From the NCBI RefSeq assembly GCF_009730915.1, contig NC_052474.1:2887501-2951500 (forward strand): 64,000 nucleotides of DNA, in the 5' to 3' direction. Under the pieces are notes generated by a model that was not told where the DNA came from, did not search any database, and worked only from the letters and a program-made list of their open reading frames with translations. Shown here in pieces: positions 34,994 to 51,700 of the stretch; position 1 is the first letter of the stretch, and the number at the start of each line of letters is the position of its first letter. The translations under genes and the position numbers were made by a program. This DNA comes from Dioscorea cayenensis subsp. rotundata. Taxonomy: Eukaryota > Streptophyta > Magnoliopsida > Dioscoreales > Dioscoreaceae.

Positions 34994-37900
34994 CGCCCCC
35001 TCAAACTTGGCATCCTCTGGGTGACAAGTTTGTACCGTAGAAGCTGAAATCGTTGCTTGGATAAGCCTTTGGTAAAAATATCAGCAATTTGATCAATAGA
35101 TGGGACAAAGCGCACATGATGAGTACCACCAGCAACACGTTCTCTGATGAAGTGATAATCTAGCTCGATATGTTTGGTACGAGCATGAAAAACAGGATTA
35201 GTAGCCAAATACGTTGCACTAATATTGTCACAATAAAGGATAGTAGGGGTCTGCAAAGCAAAGCCAAGCTCACGCAGCAAGTGTTGAACCCAGATTGTAT
35301 CAGCACATGTTGTAGCAAGTGAGCGATATTCAGATTCAGTACTAGACTTGGAAACCGTTGGCTGCTTCTTGGCACTCCAAGAAACAAGGTTTGGTCCAAG
35401 ATAAACACAGAAACCGGTGGTAGATCGGCGAGTATCTGGACAACCGGCCCAATCTGCATCACAATAGGCATGCAATTGCAAAGGAGAAGAACTACGCTGA
35501 ATCTGAATACCAAAGTCAAGAGTACTCTTGAGATAACGTAAAATACGTTTAGCAGCAAGTAGATGTGGTTGGCGAGGTGTATGCATAAACTGTGCTGCAT
35601 GATGAACTGCATAGGAGATGTCTGGTCTAGTAAGAGTAAGATACTGGAGTGCGCCAATCATATGCCGGTATTCTGTGGGATCAGAGAGTAACACCCCAGA
35701 AGTGGATGAAAGTTGGGATTTTGTAGAGATAGGAGTAGAACATGGTTTGCAATCAACCATATTGGAACGACGCAATAAATCTAACGTATACTTACATTGA
35801 GAGAGATGAAGGCCTGCAGGAGTATAGGTAGCCTCAAGACCAAGAAAAAAATGCAATGGTCCTAAGTCCTTGATTTCAAATTCGATCCCAAGTTCTTGGA
35901 TAAAGGTAGTTATAAGAGAAGTGTTGTTGCCAGTAAGGATGATATCGTCAACATATAATAACAAGAGCATCATCTGAGCACCGTGACGAAATATAAACAA
36001 TGAGGGATCAGCCTGACTGCATTGAAAACCATAGTGAAGTAGAAAAGAACTAAACCGATGAAACCAAGCCCGTGGAGCTTGTTTAAGCCCGTAGATAGCA
36101 CGATGGAGTTTGCAAACATGTGAAGGACAGCGAGAATCAACGAAGCCCGGTGGTTGTTGCATGAAAACAGTTTCAGAGAGAATACCATGGAGGAATGCAT
36201 TTTTGACATCAAGCTGGCGAATCGACCAAGCACGAGAAATAGCAATGCTAAGCACAGTGCGAATGGTAACTGGTTTAATGACAGGGCTAAATGTGTCACC
36301 ATAATCGAGTCCAGGTTGTTGATGAAATCCCTTAGCCACAAGGCGGGCTTTGTAACGTTCGATAGAACCATCAGAGCAACATTTGATTTTAAACACCCAC
36401 TTGCAACCAACAATATTGCAGCCCTCTGGGGGAGGAACCAAAGTCCAAGTCTGATTTTTAAGAAGAGCATTAAACTCATCAGTCATCGCCGATCGCCACT
36501 CAGGAAATTTAACAGCAGTAGAAAAACAAGTGGGTTCTGATTGAGATGAAGATAAAATAGCAGCAAGTGCACTGGGAAGAGGATGCCGAGTGGTAAATAG
36601 ACTGGCGGGCACCTTGACTTTCCGGGTGCCGTCTTGCATTCTGGTAACCATAGAGTGGCTAGATTGGGTAATTGATGCAGGAACACTTACTGAATCAACA
36701 AGAGTAGAGTCATCACTATTTGGTGACAGAGTTATTAATGGACTGGAAATGTCCTTGTCCTGTGGTGCCTCCTGAATGGGGTGAGGGATGCCACTGTCCA
36801 GTGGTGGTGAGAGAGAAGGGGCACATCCGGTGATAGAAGTAATAGGTGGTGATCGCCGAGTATACACCTTAAGAATGCCAGATTGCCGCGGGTGCGTAGG
36901 AGGAATAGGGGGTGGAGCCGGAGGAGCGGTCGGCAAGCCATCAAGAAGGGCCAACACAGTGGAGTTGAAATCCTGTGATGATGGAGTAGTTGCACAGACT
37001 TGGAAAGGAGTCGTCGTACCCACAATAGGCCGATTATCAACCGGCCTAGAGCAAAGAGTAGCAGCCGTAAGAACTGGTATAAGAGCCCAGGTTGATGGCG
37101 GAGAGGAGGCATCTTGAGGTGGGCGACGTGAAGAAGAAACATTATAGGGAAAGGTTGTTTCATCGAACTGAACATGCCGCGAAGTATAGAGCCGTCCGGA
37201 GGATTTATCCAAGCATCTGTAGCCTTTACAGCGAGCGTCGAACCCTAGAAAAACACACTCAATTGATCTTGGATGAAGTTTGTTAGCAGCATACTGTCCC
37301 ATGAATGGGTAACAAGCACATCCAAAAATGCGTATGTTCGCATAGGTGGGTGTGGTGTGAAATAATAGTTGAAATGGAGACTGCCATTGAAGGACAACAG
37401 TAGGAAGCCGATTGATGAGATAGACTGCATGAAGAGCTGCTTCAACCCATAGGGAAAGGGGTAATGTTACAGTAGAAAGCAAGGTGCGTGTCATGTCAGC
37501 AATATGTCGGTGTTTGCGCTCAGCTCGCCCATTCTGCTCAGGTGTGTGGGGGCAAGAAAAACGTTGATGAATTCCTTTCCTAGCACACAGATCCGAAAAG
37601 GATTTGTTGACATACTCAGTACCACCATCGCTTTGTAATATTTTAGGAGAGGAAGAAAACTGGGTTTCAACAAGAGCAAGAAAATTTTGAAAATGATTGA
37701 ACACCTCTGATTTATGTCGCATGGGATAAATCCAAGAGTACCTTGAAAAGTCATCAGTGAAGAGAACATAATAACGATAACTAGTAGTAGAAGAGACTGG
37801 AGACATCCAAACATCATAATGAATTAAAGCAAAAGGCACAGAAGCTTTAGTCTCATTTGTTGAAAAGGGTGCTCGAGTTGATTTGCTCAAGACACAAGTT

Positions 37901-38277
37901 TTACATAATTCAGATTGCAACAAGATAGGGGAGGAACCCAAAAGATTGTTATTAGCTAATGTAGACAAGACACGCAAGGATGGATGGCCTAAGCGATGAT
38001 GCCAGAGGGTAGATGAGACTCTGGAGGTGGTAAGGGCCTGAGGAGAGGTGGTGATGGCCAAGGGAAAAAGGCCATGCTCACAGCGGCCCTGAAATAATGG
38101 AGATCCGGAATGTAAGTCATTAATAGAAAAAACCCAAGGATAAAAGGTAAAACTCACAGAGTTATCTTTGGTAAATTTGGCCACAGAGAGAAGGTTTTTG
38201 CGCATAGAAGGGATGTGCAGAACATTGGAAAGGTGAAAGGAGCCAGAAGAAGTAGGTAGAGAAATTGAACCTGTGTG
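34948..38277 (-). CDS. Copia pol region: integrase, reverse transcriptase, RNase H
   Basis: A long open frame continuing in the same frame as gag after a single TAG at 38278-38280. It shows the GAG-pre-integrase HHCC finger (HHRLGHPS ... CKTCVLSK), the integrase acidic triad ([23 protein letters not shown]), the reverse transcriptase YVDDIILTG box, and copia RNase H ([29 protein letters not shown]). No other stop or frameshift is present. The reading frame has no natural start of its own right after the TAG, so it would need readthrough or reversion to be made from the genomic RNA. It runs through the polypurine tract and ends within the 3' LTR. Confidence 0.93.
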   Translation of the reverse strand, partial: HTGSISLPTSSGSFHLSNVLHIPSMRKNLLSVAKFTKDNSVSFTFYPWVFSINDLHSGSPLFQGRCEHGLFPLAITTSPQALTTSRVSSTLWHHRLGHPSLRVLSTLANNNLLGSSPILLQSELCKTCVLSKSTRAPFSTNETKASVPFALIHYDVWMSPVSSTTSYRYYVLFTDDFSRYSWIYPMRHKSEVFNHFQNFLALVETQFSSSPKILQSDGGTEYVNKSFSDLCARKGIHQRFSCPHTPEQNGRAERKHRHIADMTRTLLSTVTLPLSLWVEAALHAVYLINRLPTVVLQWQSPFQLLFHTTPTYANIRIFGCACYPFMGQYAANKLHPRSIECVFLGFDARCKGYRCLDKSSGRLYTSRHVQFDETTFPYNVSSSRRPPQDASSPPSTWALIPVLTAATLCSRPVDNRPIVGTTTPFQVCATTPSSQDFNSTVLALLDGLPTAPPAPPPIPPTHPRQSGILKVYTRRSPPITSITGCAPSLSPPLDSGIPHPIQEAPQDKDISSPLITLSPNSDDSTLVDSVSVPASITQSSHSMVTRMQDGTRKVKVPASLFTTRHPLPSALAAILSSSQSEPTCFSTAVKFPEWRSAMTDEFNALLKNQTWTLVPPPEGCNIVGCKWVFKIKCCSDGSIERYKARLVAKGFHQQPGLDYGDTFSPVIKPVTIRTVLSIAISRAWSIRQLDVKNAFLHGILSETVFMQQPPGFVDSRCPSHVCKLHRAIYGLKQAPRAWFHRFSSFLLHYGFQCSQADPSLFIFRHGAQMMLLLLYVDDIILTGNNTSLITTFIQELGIEFEIKDLGPLHFFLGLEATYTPAGLHLSQCKYTLDLLRRSNMVDCKPCSTPISTKSQLSSTSGVLLSDPTEYRHMIGALQYLTLTRPDISYAVHHAAQFMHTPRQPHLLAAKRILRYLKSTLDFGIQIQRSSSPLQLHAYCDADWAGCPDTRRSTTGFCVYLGPNLVSWSAKKQPTVSKSSTESEYRSLATTCADTIWVQHLLRELGFALQTPTILYCDNISATYLATNPVFHARTKHIELDYHFIRERVAGGTHHVRFVPSIDQIADIFTKGLSKQRFQLLRYKLVTQRMPSLRGRVKANESFPTIHGND
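34994..35005 (-). other. Polypurine tract of the copia element
   Basis: On the minus strand TTTGAGGGGGCG directly abuts the 3' LTR. This is the expected position and composition for the plus-strand priming tract. Confidence 0.8.
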
Positions 38278-39471
38278 CTATATAGGAAGAAACTCACCAT
38301 TACCAAGCATGACCTGATCAGATCCATCATATGCAGACTTAGGATTAAGGGAACGAGCATCGCCCGTCATGTGGTGAGTAGCGCCAGTATCAGGGTACCA
38401 GGTTGTATCAGGAATTTCAGAGAGTTGCATACCAGCAAAGGAATGGCTTAGATCAAACTCTGAAGTGGTGTGACGGCGATAACATGTAACAGCAGAGTGG
38501 CCGAGTTTATTACAAATTTGGCATTGAATTTTGGTAGAACCTTGTGTAGGATTGGCTCCCCGAGGAGGAGGACCCAAGATGCTAAGGTCAGGAGAGGGAC
38601 GAGCATACTTGTATTGATTAGAGTTGGGAAAACCACGTCCACGACCAACACGACCAGAACGAGCACCATGATTTCCACGACCACCACGCGTGCTATGACC
38701 CCGTGAAGAAGTAGTAGTAAAAAGAGCAGTAGGCGAAGCAATAGAGGGAGCATTAGCAAGATTAGTTTGAGTTTCAAAAGATAGGAGACGAGCACGGAAA
38801 TCAGAGAAGAGAGGAAGCGGGGGAAAGTTTAAAAGAGCGGTAACAAGCATGGCATAGTCAGGACCAAGACCGCGTAGAACAGAGGACACAAGATCATCAT
38901 TGGTAACCGGACAATTGATGGCTGCAAGAGAATCAGCAAGATGCTTGGCATTTTGTAGGTATTCAGATATGGTTTTAGTACCTTTGGAGATAGAAAGAAG
39001 TTGAAAGCGATAATGTGTGGCATTGGCTAGAGATTGTTGATTGTAATTTTGTTGAAGGCAATGCCAAATTTCTTGAGAGGAGGAAAGACCAACGACAGTG
39101 GAGAGTACAGATTCAGAGAGAGTAGCATTGAGAAGGGAAACAAGTAATTGGTCTATCTGAAACCAAGCCGCGTAGGCTGGATTGGGAATGACAGAGTGGG
39201 CATCGTCAGAGGAAAGATGAGGGAGAGGGGGAGACGAGGAACCGTCAATGAAACGCCACAAATTTTGGCTAATGAGAAATGGTTGAACTTGGCTTTTCCA
39301 AAGGAGATAATTGGTCTCAGTAAGTTTAATGGAGACAAAGTGAGAGATGTTGGGGATGGTGACGTGAGGAAGAAGAGAGGAGGATAGATTGTCGCCAGTG
39401 AGTGAAGTAGAGAGAATAGGAGCAGTCGTCGTTACTTGGGAGGAGGCTGTAGCTTTAGAGAAGTTGTCCAT
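38278..39471 (-). CDS. Copia gag plus start of protease, ending at premature TAG
   Basis: 397 codons from the ATG at 39471 to a TAG at 38278-38280. Features: the Gag domain (retrotrans_gag type, with LTETNYLLWKSQVQPFL and the WHCLQQNY region), a Gly/Arg-rich stretch, a CCHC zinc knuckle (CQICNKLGHSAVTC) and the protease active site WYPDTGATHHMTG. The stop falls about 35 residues after the protease DTGA, inside the protease domain and exactly in frame with the downstream integrase. It therefore looks like a single nonsense mutation rather than a normal gene boundary, because copia elements normally make one Gag-Pol polyprotein. Confidence 0.9.
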   Translation of the reverse strand: MDNFSKATASSQVTTTAPILSTSLTGDNLSSSLLPHVTIPNISHFVSIKLTETNYLLWKSQVQPFLISQNLWRFIDGSSSPPLPHLSSDDAHSVIPNPAYAAWFQIDQLLVSLLNATLSESVLSTVVGLSSSQEIWHCLQQNYNQQSLANATHYRFQLLSISKGTKTISEYLQNAKHLADSLAAINCPVTNDDLVSSVLRGLGPDYAMLVTALLNFPPLPLFSDFRARLLSFETQTNLANAPSIASPTALFTTTSSRGHSTRGGRGNHGARSGRVGRGRGFPNSNQYKYARPSPDLSILGPPPRGANPTQGSTKIQCQICNKLGHSAVTCYRRHTTSEFDLSHSFAGMQLSEIPDTTWYPDTGATHHMTGDARSLNPKSAYDGSDQVMLGNGEFLPI

Positions 39472-39531
39472 CACGAGGCCGAGAAAAAGACAAGGCAACA
39501 AGGAAGAGATGAAGCCTAGGATCAATGGTCG

Positions 39532-39541
39532 TCTGATACCA
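39532..39541 (-). other. Primer-binding site (initiator Met-tRNA)
   Basis: TGGTATCAGA on the minus strand starts directly after the 5' LTR (ACA|TGGTATCAGA). It is the standard copia PBS complementary to the 3' end of initiator methionine tRNA. Confidence 0.9.
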
Positions 39542-39755
39542 TGTAAAAATTGCTTTCTTGATTGAATTCTCATGTAGCTATGCATGACAATATATAATAC
39601 AGGATATTTGAATACAAGGAAACAGATCCTATAATTGGGAATGACCAAATCAAAGGAATGTTCTATAATTGGATTGATTTGCTGAATTTTGATTGATGCC
39701 CAAATCTTTTCAATCATTTCCATGAATTGTGGGAAATGATTCATTTGCTTTAACA
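39542..39755 (-). repeat. 5' LTR of the copia element
   Basis: 214 bp, identical by eye to 34780-34993, and followed by the primer-binding site. It should hold the element promoter. Confidence 0.95.
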
Positions 39756-39760
39756 ACCTA
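39756..39760. repeat. Target-site duplication ACCTA (right) of the copia element
   Basis: Second copy of ACCTA, matching 34775-34779 on the other side of the element. Confidence 0.92.
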
Positions 39761-42700
39761 TATAGCATATCGTCATAATTATGGGAAAACATACAAAATA
39801 AGATATATTCCTATAAATTATTCTATACATGTATACTCAAAAAATACAAAATTCTTTGTTGTTTAAATATACCCTGACTGCCATACGACATCTATCATAA
39901 ACCAACTTAATCAACCCTTGCATAGTTGCATGCACGTATAATATATAAATGGCGCATGTATATACATACGTCATACGTGCATTGCATGCATTGTGAACTC
40001 TGATTACTGTTACTTCATGATTAATTTGTAGCATTGAAGTTTAATAAAGTTAAGTTTGTGAATACACACAACACACTGTGTGCTTGGAGGCTCAGGCCGG
40101 CGCGGCTTCACGTTTGGTGTGCCATTGAGCCAGTGGGCGGCGCCGACTAGTTTACCATTTGAGTTGGGTTTGGTAATTGGTTGGTATCCTACCATGCATG
40201 CATGCATGCATGCCTGCCGGTTTTTCTTTATTTCAAACCATCATCAGAGTATGTGCATGCAAATCAAAATCAAAATCAACTTTTACAACTTAAAACCTTT
40301 ATCTTGTCTAGCGGTTTTTTTCTTCTTCTTCTTAGCTTAGGCTTTCTTTGCCAAAAAAATAAAATAAAATAAAATAAAATAAAATAAATCAAAATAAACT
40401 TTTACAGCTAAAAGCTAGTTTATGTGACAATTCATGATTGTCAAGAAGTTTTGACAATTTTCTCGTGTGAGAACATTCGAATTTATTCTGAATTTATGAT
40501 TATTGTTAGTAATATATTTATGTGGTGCATTAGCTGTCATATTATTCTAGATATTATCTTAGCTAAATGGGCCCGATTTAATTAATGCTTAGCTTTTGGT
40601 TGGTTACCTAGATATCTCAATTATCAATTCTGCGAGTCTTGAAATTGTAACTTTAATACCATGTGATGTTGATGTATTTTTGTGCTAAAAAACTCTAATT
40701 TGCTTTTTTTTTTTTTAAAAAAAATATTAAGTTATTGCAATAGTCATTAAAAGAAAAGCACACAAATAGAACATGATTAAAAATAAAAAAAGTAAAAAGA
40801 AATTTATTAAACAAAATATGTCATTTAGTGAACATGTTAGACTTCCAACAATATTTGTCCTCCATTGGTTCCATGTAGAACCAAAAAGGAACAGCCAAAG
40901 CTTGGAATGTTTATATATATATATATTCCTAGTAGCTTCTGTTGATGTTCTTTTTTATTTATTTTGCAAAATAAACAAATGAAAGATGGAAGTTGTCTCT
41001 CTGGCTAGCAATTTCTAACTAAGTGGATGATATGATGCCATCAATTAAGCTTGTCTTATGAACTGAAAGACAACTAAACAAATGCATGATCACCTTCATA
41101 ATCTAATGCTAATGGAGCAATTAAGTCCATGTCACATCAATGAAATAAAGATTATACACACACACAAAGGAGTATGAGAAATTAAAAGATTTGGATTTCC
41201 TTTTGGAGATCATTCCTTAGCTGTCCACAAGAGAGTACTTTGAAGGAGTACTTGCCATCCAGCTATACAATCTCTTGTGGGTTTGCAATGTGGCCAATAA
41301 CTTATATAATCAATGTTTGTTTCATTGGTTTTTATTAAGTGCTTTTATTAATGGCAGGACAACATGTATCTTTGGATGAGCTTTCAATTAAATTTCCAAG
41401 GCCTGTTGGTAAGGGGCTGGAATTAGCACCCCATTGGAGCCTTGCATTTCAGAATGAGACATGAAACCCATCTATTTATTATCATTATTATCATCATCAT
41501 CATTATCGTTATTATTATATGGTCCCTCAAAACCTATGTGACTTGTTTTATTGTTTATATAATTCATCATCAAATTATATTTTTCATTGGTGTGTCCGCG
41601 CAATTCCCATCTTTCAAGTATCTGATTCGCAGTGTTTTTTTGTTCATAAAAAAATTTATTTTAGTGATGATGTCATGAATGATCTTTGCTCACAGATATT
41701 TGTATGTTGATCACAGTTATCATTAGAAAAATTATGTTTTTGAGTTTTCTTCTGTGTATGATCACTATCAAAATTTTATTTACTTTTAAAATAAAAATTT
41801 ATAAAAATATAATAGTAATGGTGCTTAATGAAAGTAAGACAAAGTGAAAAGAGTCTCATCTAGAAGAACATATGATGATACAAGATGGTGTTTTCATGCC
41901 TATTAGGTTTGTTACATGACAAGCAGACTAAGATAGGCCAATTAATGGCTATAATCTATGTTCCACCTCACCCTGCTACCCATCTTATACACACCCAATT
42001 CAGGCCTAGTACAATGATTTATCAAACTCTTTGTCATGCATGATTCTTCCATCAATCAATCATAAATAAATATATATAGATATATAGATACATTGATATA
42101 TATTTGTTAGTCAATTTCCATCCATCAATCAATCATACATTCAGAAAATAATCACAAGATAGAATTTATCTTTCTATCAATTGTCAACTTAAATTTAAAC
42201 TTAAAATATAATTAGTGAACCATTTTTATTTATACATATGACTTGTGAAAGTGGAGTACATGGTGCTTTCCACCTTTTCATGCTTTACAGTTAAGATGTC
42301 CCTGTTTTAAACCAAGTGTTTGGGTCCAAGAGTTTGTCTTAATCTAAGATTTTCTTCTTCTTTTTTTTAAATAAATAAACAAATTAGTGGATAATTGGTT
42401 TATTATTGATATTATCATTCTGATGATAAACCTCCCTTAGTTGTTTGTTGCCAAAAGTAATTAATTTGTTTTAGATGGATGATTGTTTGAGATGGATTTG
42501 ATTAGATTTTGTTTAGACTTTCATTCACATCCATGCTCTTGACTTGATAACCAATCTCATGACTAGTTTAGTTTTATAAGTAATTATAATTAATTCTATG
42601 ATAATTGACTTTCCTTCTCACTTGTACATTTCATCAATCATGTGTAACTATTGTCTACTGTATTGAGGCCAAATATATATATATAATATTTTGTAAACAA

Positions 42701-42980
42701 GGATTCTCCCAAAAACAACATGACAAATGAGACAAGACAAAAATAAAACACCTTATTCACATGAGTCCATACATTATATATATATATATATATATAGGTT
42801 TAATGAAATAGGGAGTGAAAATAAATATCACTTCTACCAATGTTTTAAAATTTTTATTTAATTTAAATTAAAACACTAGAATTTTTTTAAATCATTTTTC
42901 AAGTATGTGATGATTGTTTAAATAAATGGGATTTTTTTACAATATTTTGTACCAAAATTGAACTTGTACTACACCATTCA
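39761..42980. other. Intergenic stretch upstream of DCP5
   Basis: No gene seen. It contains a CATGCATG run of five repeats at about 40193-40213 (RY motif core), an (AAATA)n tract near 40360-40388, a (TTATCA/TTATTA)n tract near 41477-41518 and (TA)n at about 42775-42796. Confidence 0.65.
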
Positions 42981-42990
42981 TTTCATGGTA

Positions 42991-43049
42991 ATGGGCCAGG
43001 ACCCGGCCCAGTATCTCCAGCTTCGTTATTTGGGCCTTTATTATGGGCC
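42991..43049. promoter_or_regulatory. Cluster of site II (TGGGCY) motifs in the DCP5 promoter
   Basis: TGGGCC occurs at 42992, 43031 and 43044, and the reverse form GGCCCA at 43005. They lie 135-195 bp upstream of the DCP5 ATG in an otherwise AT-rich flank. Site II elements are bound by TCP-family factors and are typical of housekeeping and RNA-metabolism genes, which fits DCP5. Confidence 0.55.
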
Positions 43050-43183
43050 GAATCCAACTTGGAATGCAAGCTAAGTTCAGATAGAAGGTAAAGAACCATA
43101 AACGTAAAAACGGTGAGTTTTGGAAACACGAGATCGAAGACAAGCTGGAGCTAGGGTTTGCCCATCTTCGAAGATCGCCGCCG

Positions 43184-48386
<5,203 letters not shown>

Positions 48387-48754
48387 TATTTCTCTTTTTG
48401 AGACACTGACCAGAGGTATGTCTTCTTGAGGACAATAGCTTTTTGTTGGGCCCTGAGATGTAAATGTTGCTGCCTGGTATATTATTCTTCAGGTGCAAAA
48501 TGATCCGTGTGATCACGAGAGCCAGTTCTTACCCTAAACATATACATGAATACTGTATTTTAGGAACGGTGTTCATTAGTGTGTTCATTAGTGTTTAACT
48601 TGCGCACTCTTGTAAAACCCACGAGAATTTTTATCCACATATGTTTAAAAGCTTTTCTAATGTTTCATCGCTCTTACTTATAATAGTGTACAATCGAGGC
48701 ATACAACTATAAGCTGTACTTAAATTTGTCCTACAAACCTTCCCTTCTTCTTCT
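48387..48754. other. Short convergent intergenic region
   Basis: 368 bp separate the DCP5 stop (+) from the fatty alcohol oxidase stop (-). Both 3'UTRs and poly(A) sites must fit here, so they may overlap as natural antisense ends. Nothing else is seen. Confidence 0.6.
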
Positions 48755-51700
48755 TCATTTCACCTTTCTCCTGAGCACCTCCGCCACAGACAGAGCAGTA
48801 CAGTAAGCAATGGCCTGAACAGTAACCATGGGATTCACACCAAGCGCCGTTGGGAAGACACTGGTATCAGCCACATACAGTCCCTGAACTTCCCAAGTCT
48901 CTCCCTTTGGGTCCACCGCTGAAGTCTCCGGCCTCACACCCATCCTACAACTTCCCATTTGGTGCGCCGAGCACACTGGCGTCCTCAGACCCGTCACCCT
49001 TTTCCTTCCCATCCTCCTCACAAACCTCTCAAACTCATGAGAGCTTGCCGTCCTCAAATCCAGCTTCTCTCCCTCTTTATGGACCGTCCCTATTTCCGTC
49101 GCCCCGGCCGCTGCTATTATCCTCATCATCTTCTCCACCCCTTTCTTCAAATTCCTCTCATCATGACCCATCCATCCTATACCTGATGGATCCTGACTCA
49201 TCCACCTCTCCTTCCCCTCTATCCCTCGCCAACGTAAACAGATGTGCTGTCCTTGCAAACCTGGTCATCCTCCATTTGAAGTCCTCCCCTGACAGCCACG
49301 GCGTCACCACCGAGAACAACCCCGGGTGCAAAGACGGTGTCTGTATGATCGCCCCGTACCCATCCCGCACCACAGTATGCATAGCCGTCATGATCGCCCC
49401 TTCATAACTGTTCTTATCCACGTCCCATCTCGCCTCTTTCTCCGGGAAGTACCCCCACCCCATCACCACTGGATGCAAGTGCAAGTGCTTCCCTATATTC
49501 TTGTTCCTCAACCCACTCTTCTTCAGCAACACCGGAGTGTTCAATGCCCCACACGCCACCACCGTCACCTTGGCCTCCACCATACACTTCTCCTTCTCCC
49601 CTGACCACCCATTCTCGAACTCAAACACCACTCCTGTTGCCACCTTCTTCTCCCTTCCCCTGTTCTCGTAGATCACTCTTATGGCCTTGCTCCCTGGGAT
49701 TATAACTCCATTCCCAGATTCAACCATGTCCACCAGCCATGTCTCTAACGTCCCCTTTTTCCTACCATCCTTGCAACCAAAACAGCACCACCCACAGTGG
49801 TGATCGGAAGGTGCGTTTCTCGGTATATTCTTTACTGGATATCCGAGTTCCTTGCACCCTCGTCGGAGTACGGCATTGTTTAGGCTCTCTTCCTCTACGT
49901 CCGGGTGCACTCCCATGCGCTTACACACCACATCCAGGGCGTGCTCGTAGGCCTCACTGCCGAACAGCTCAAGCCCAAGCTTCTCCCGCCACTCACCCAT
50001 CACTTTATCCGGAGTTCGGATTGACGCCGACCAGTTGATGGCTGAACCACCTCCTACGGTGGAACCGGCGAGGATTGTGACCCCCATGTCGGCCGTAGCG
50101 AGGAGGCCATTCCTCTCATACATCTGGTCCAGCGAAGGACCTTCTATGAGACTGAGCTTGTTCCTGGCATGATAGTGACCTTTCTCGAGGACAACGACCT
50201 TGTAGCCGGCTTGAGCTAGGACACCGGCGACGACTCCTCCGCCGGAGCCGGAGCCGACGACCACGACGTCACAGCGGATGGTTGGGAGTGGGTTGGGCCG
50301 GGATGTGATGGAAAGCCTGGCTTGGGCCAAAGCTTTGGAAAGCGTCTCTATTGGGCTGTCTAAGTGGACTAAAGTTCTGTGTAGTGGACCTAGCCCATCA
50401 ACTTGGGCTTGCTCGCTTTCATTGCTTTGTTTGACCCGGTCAACGTGATCTGGATCGGGCCCACAGTAACCAATCGCCTTCCAAGTAGGATTCTCGTTGT
50501 TCTCATCCAGCTGTTACACCATTCAATGATATTTACTATATAATGAAATACACTCCCAAGATCATAAAACAAACAAAATAAATAAACCTGCCAACCTGCA
50601 TTTCATATATCTATATATAATTACTAGAAAATTTATCATCATCAACTCAAAGTAATATATATATACACAGGAGAATTCATCAATTACGGATGTTCTATAC
50701 ATTCATAGAACATCCGTAGTTAAAGATAAAAATAAAGATAAAAAGAGATATTTGTAAATAGATATATAAATAGTATCATAAATAGTATTTAAAATCATGT
50801 CCTTTATGTCCTTATATCCAAAACAGGTAATTGAGTTAGTTTTTATTTTATGTTGAAATAACTATGCATCCCACTTTGTGTTATATAACGGTTTATAATT
50901 CTGTTTATTCTAATTTTACAGCTGATAACACTGTTTACAATACTGTTTAATAATATTGTGTAAATTTACTATTGCATTCAATGTTTATAAAGATGAATAA
51001 TTTACAATTATTAGATTTAGATCCAATAGTTAAAAAATGATTGAATGCTAGACATCCCTAGAATTCAATTCTATATATATATATATATATGTGTGCGCGC
51101 GCGCGCAAGACGAATGGAAAATTTTGTGGTGACTTTACTGAGATGATAACCTTTGAAAGTAGGCCAGATTATATATATGTGTCTAAATTACAACGACGAC
51201 TTTCAATTGACCAGGTTTTAATTAAGTTGAGGGTCCGATATTTAAGTCATTGTCTTTTGCCATGGTGTCGTGTTGCTGCTTTCATAGTTCATGGATTTCA
51301 AGTGGGAGTGTTTGTCGGTAATCTGGAAGTCATCTTTCTGTGTATAAGAAATAAATGTCACAGATAAACTTAGCCCTCAAACTTGATTGCATATCTCAAA
51401 ATTTCATGAGCCTCTTGTCATAAACAATCTCTGATTAATAACAAGCTTGTTTTTCCTATTACTGTCAATAAGATTTTATTTAGACTATTTATTAATGTCT
51501 TGTTTTTATTTTTAGTAACTGAAAAAAGTGAATTGACCCTTTGGTTTGCCAGCAAACTCAAACTTCTATCTTAAGTGTCTTTCACGCATTTTCTAGTTGC
51601 CAAGATAATCTATATTTATATTTATGTATATATAACTACCAATCTATAATATCATAATTTTTTATTTTATTTTTTTTAAATAAAATGGATAAATCACAAA

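Larger units (their letters stand above)
34780..39755 (-). mobile_element. Complete Ty1-copia LTR retrotransposon, 4976 bp
   Basis: The element lies in minus orientation. It has two 214-bp LTRs (34780-34993 and 39542-39755) that I read as identical over their full length, TG...CA ends, a 5-bp target-site duplication (ACCTA), a primer-binding site matching initiator Met-tRNA next to the 5' LTR, a polypurine tract next to the 3' LTR, and Gag-Pol coding sequence in copia order (Gag, protease, integrase, reverse transcriptase, RNase H). One in-frame TAG interrupts the coding sequence. Small LTRs and overall size suggest the Ale/Retrofit-like group, but I did not classify it by phylogeny. Identical LTRs indicate a recent insertion. 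Confidence 0.96.

Noticed and set aside
36788..37117. Gly-rich plus-strand frame
   Set aside because: It is the antisense shadow of the Pro-rich linker in the copia pol region.
48850..50038. Pro/Ser-rich plus-strand frames opposite the fatty alcohol oxidase
   Set aside because: They overlap the conserved GMC oxidoreductase exon on the other strand and are its antisense shadow.
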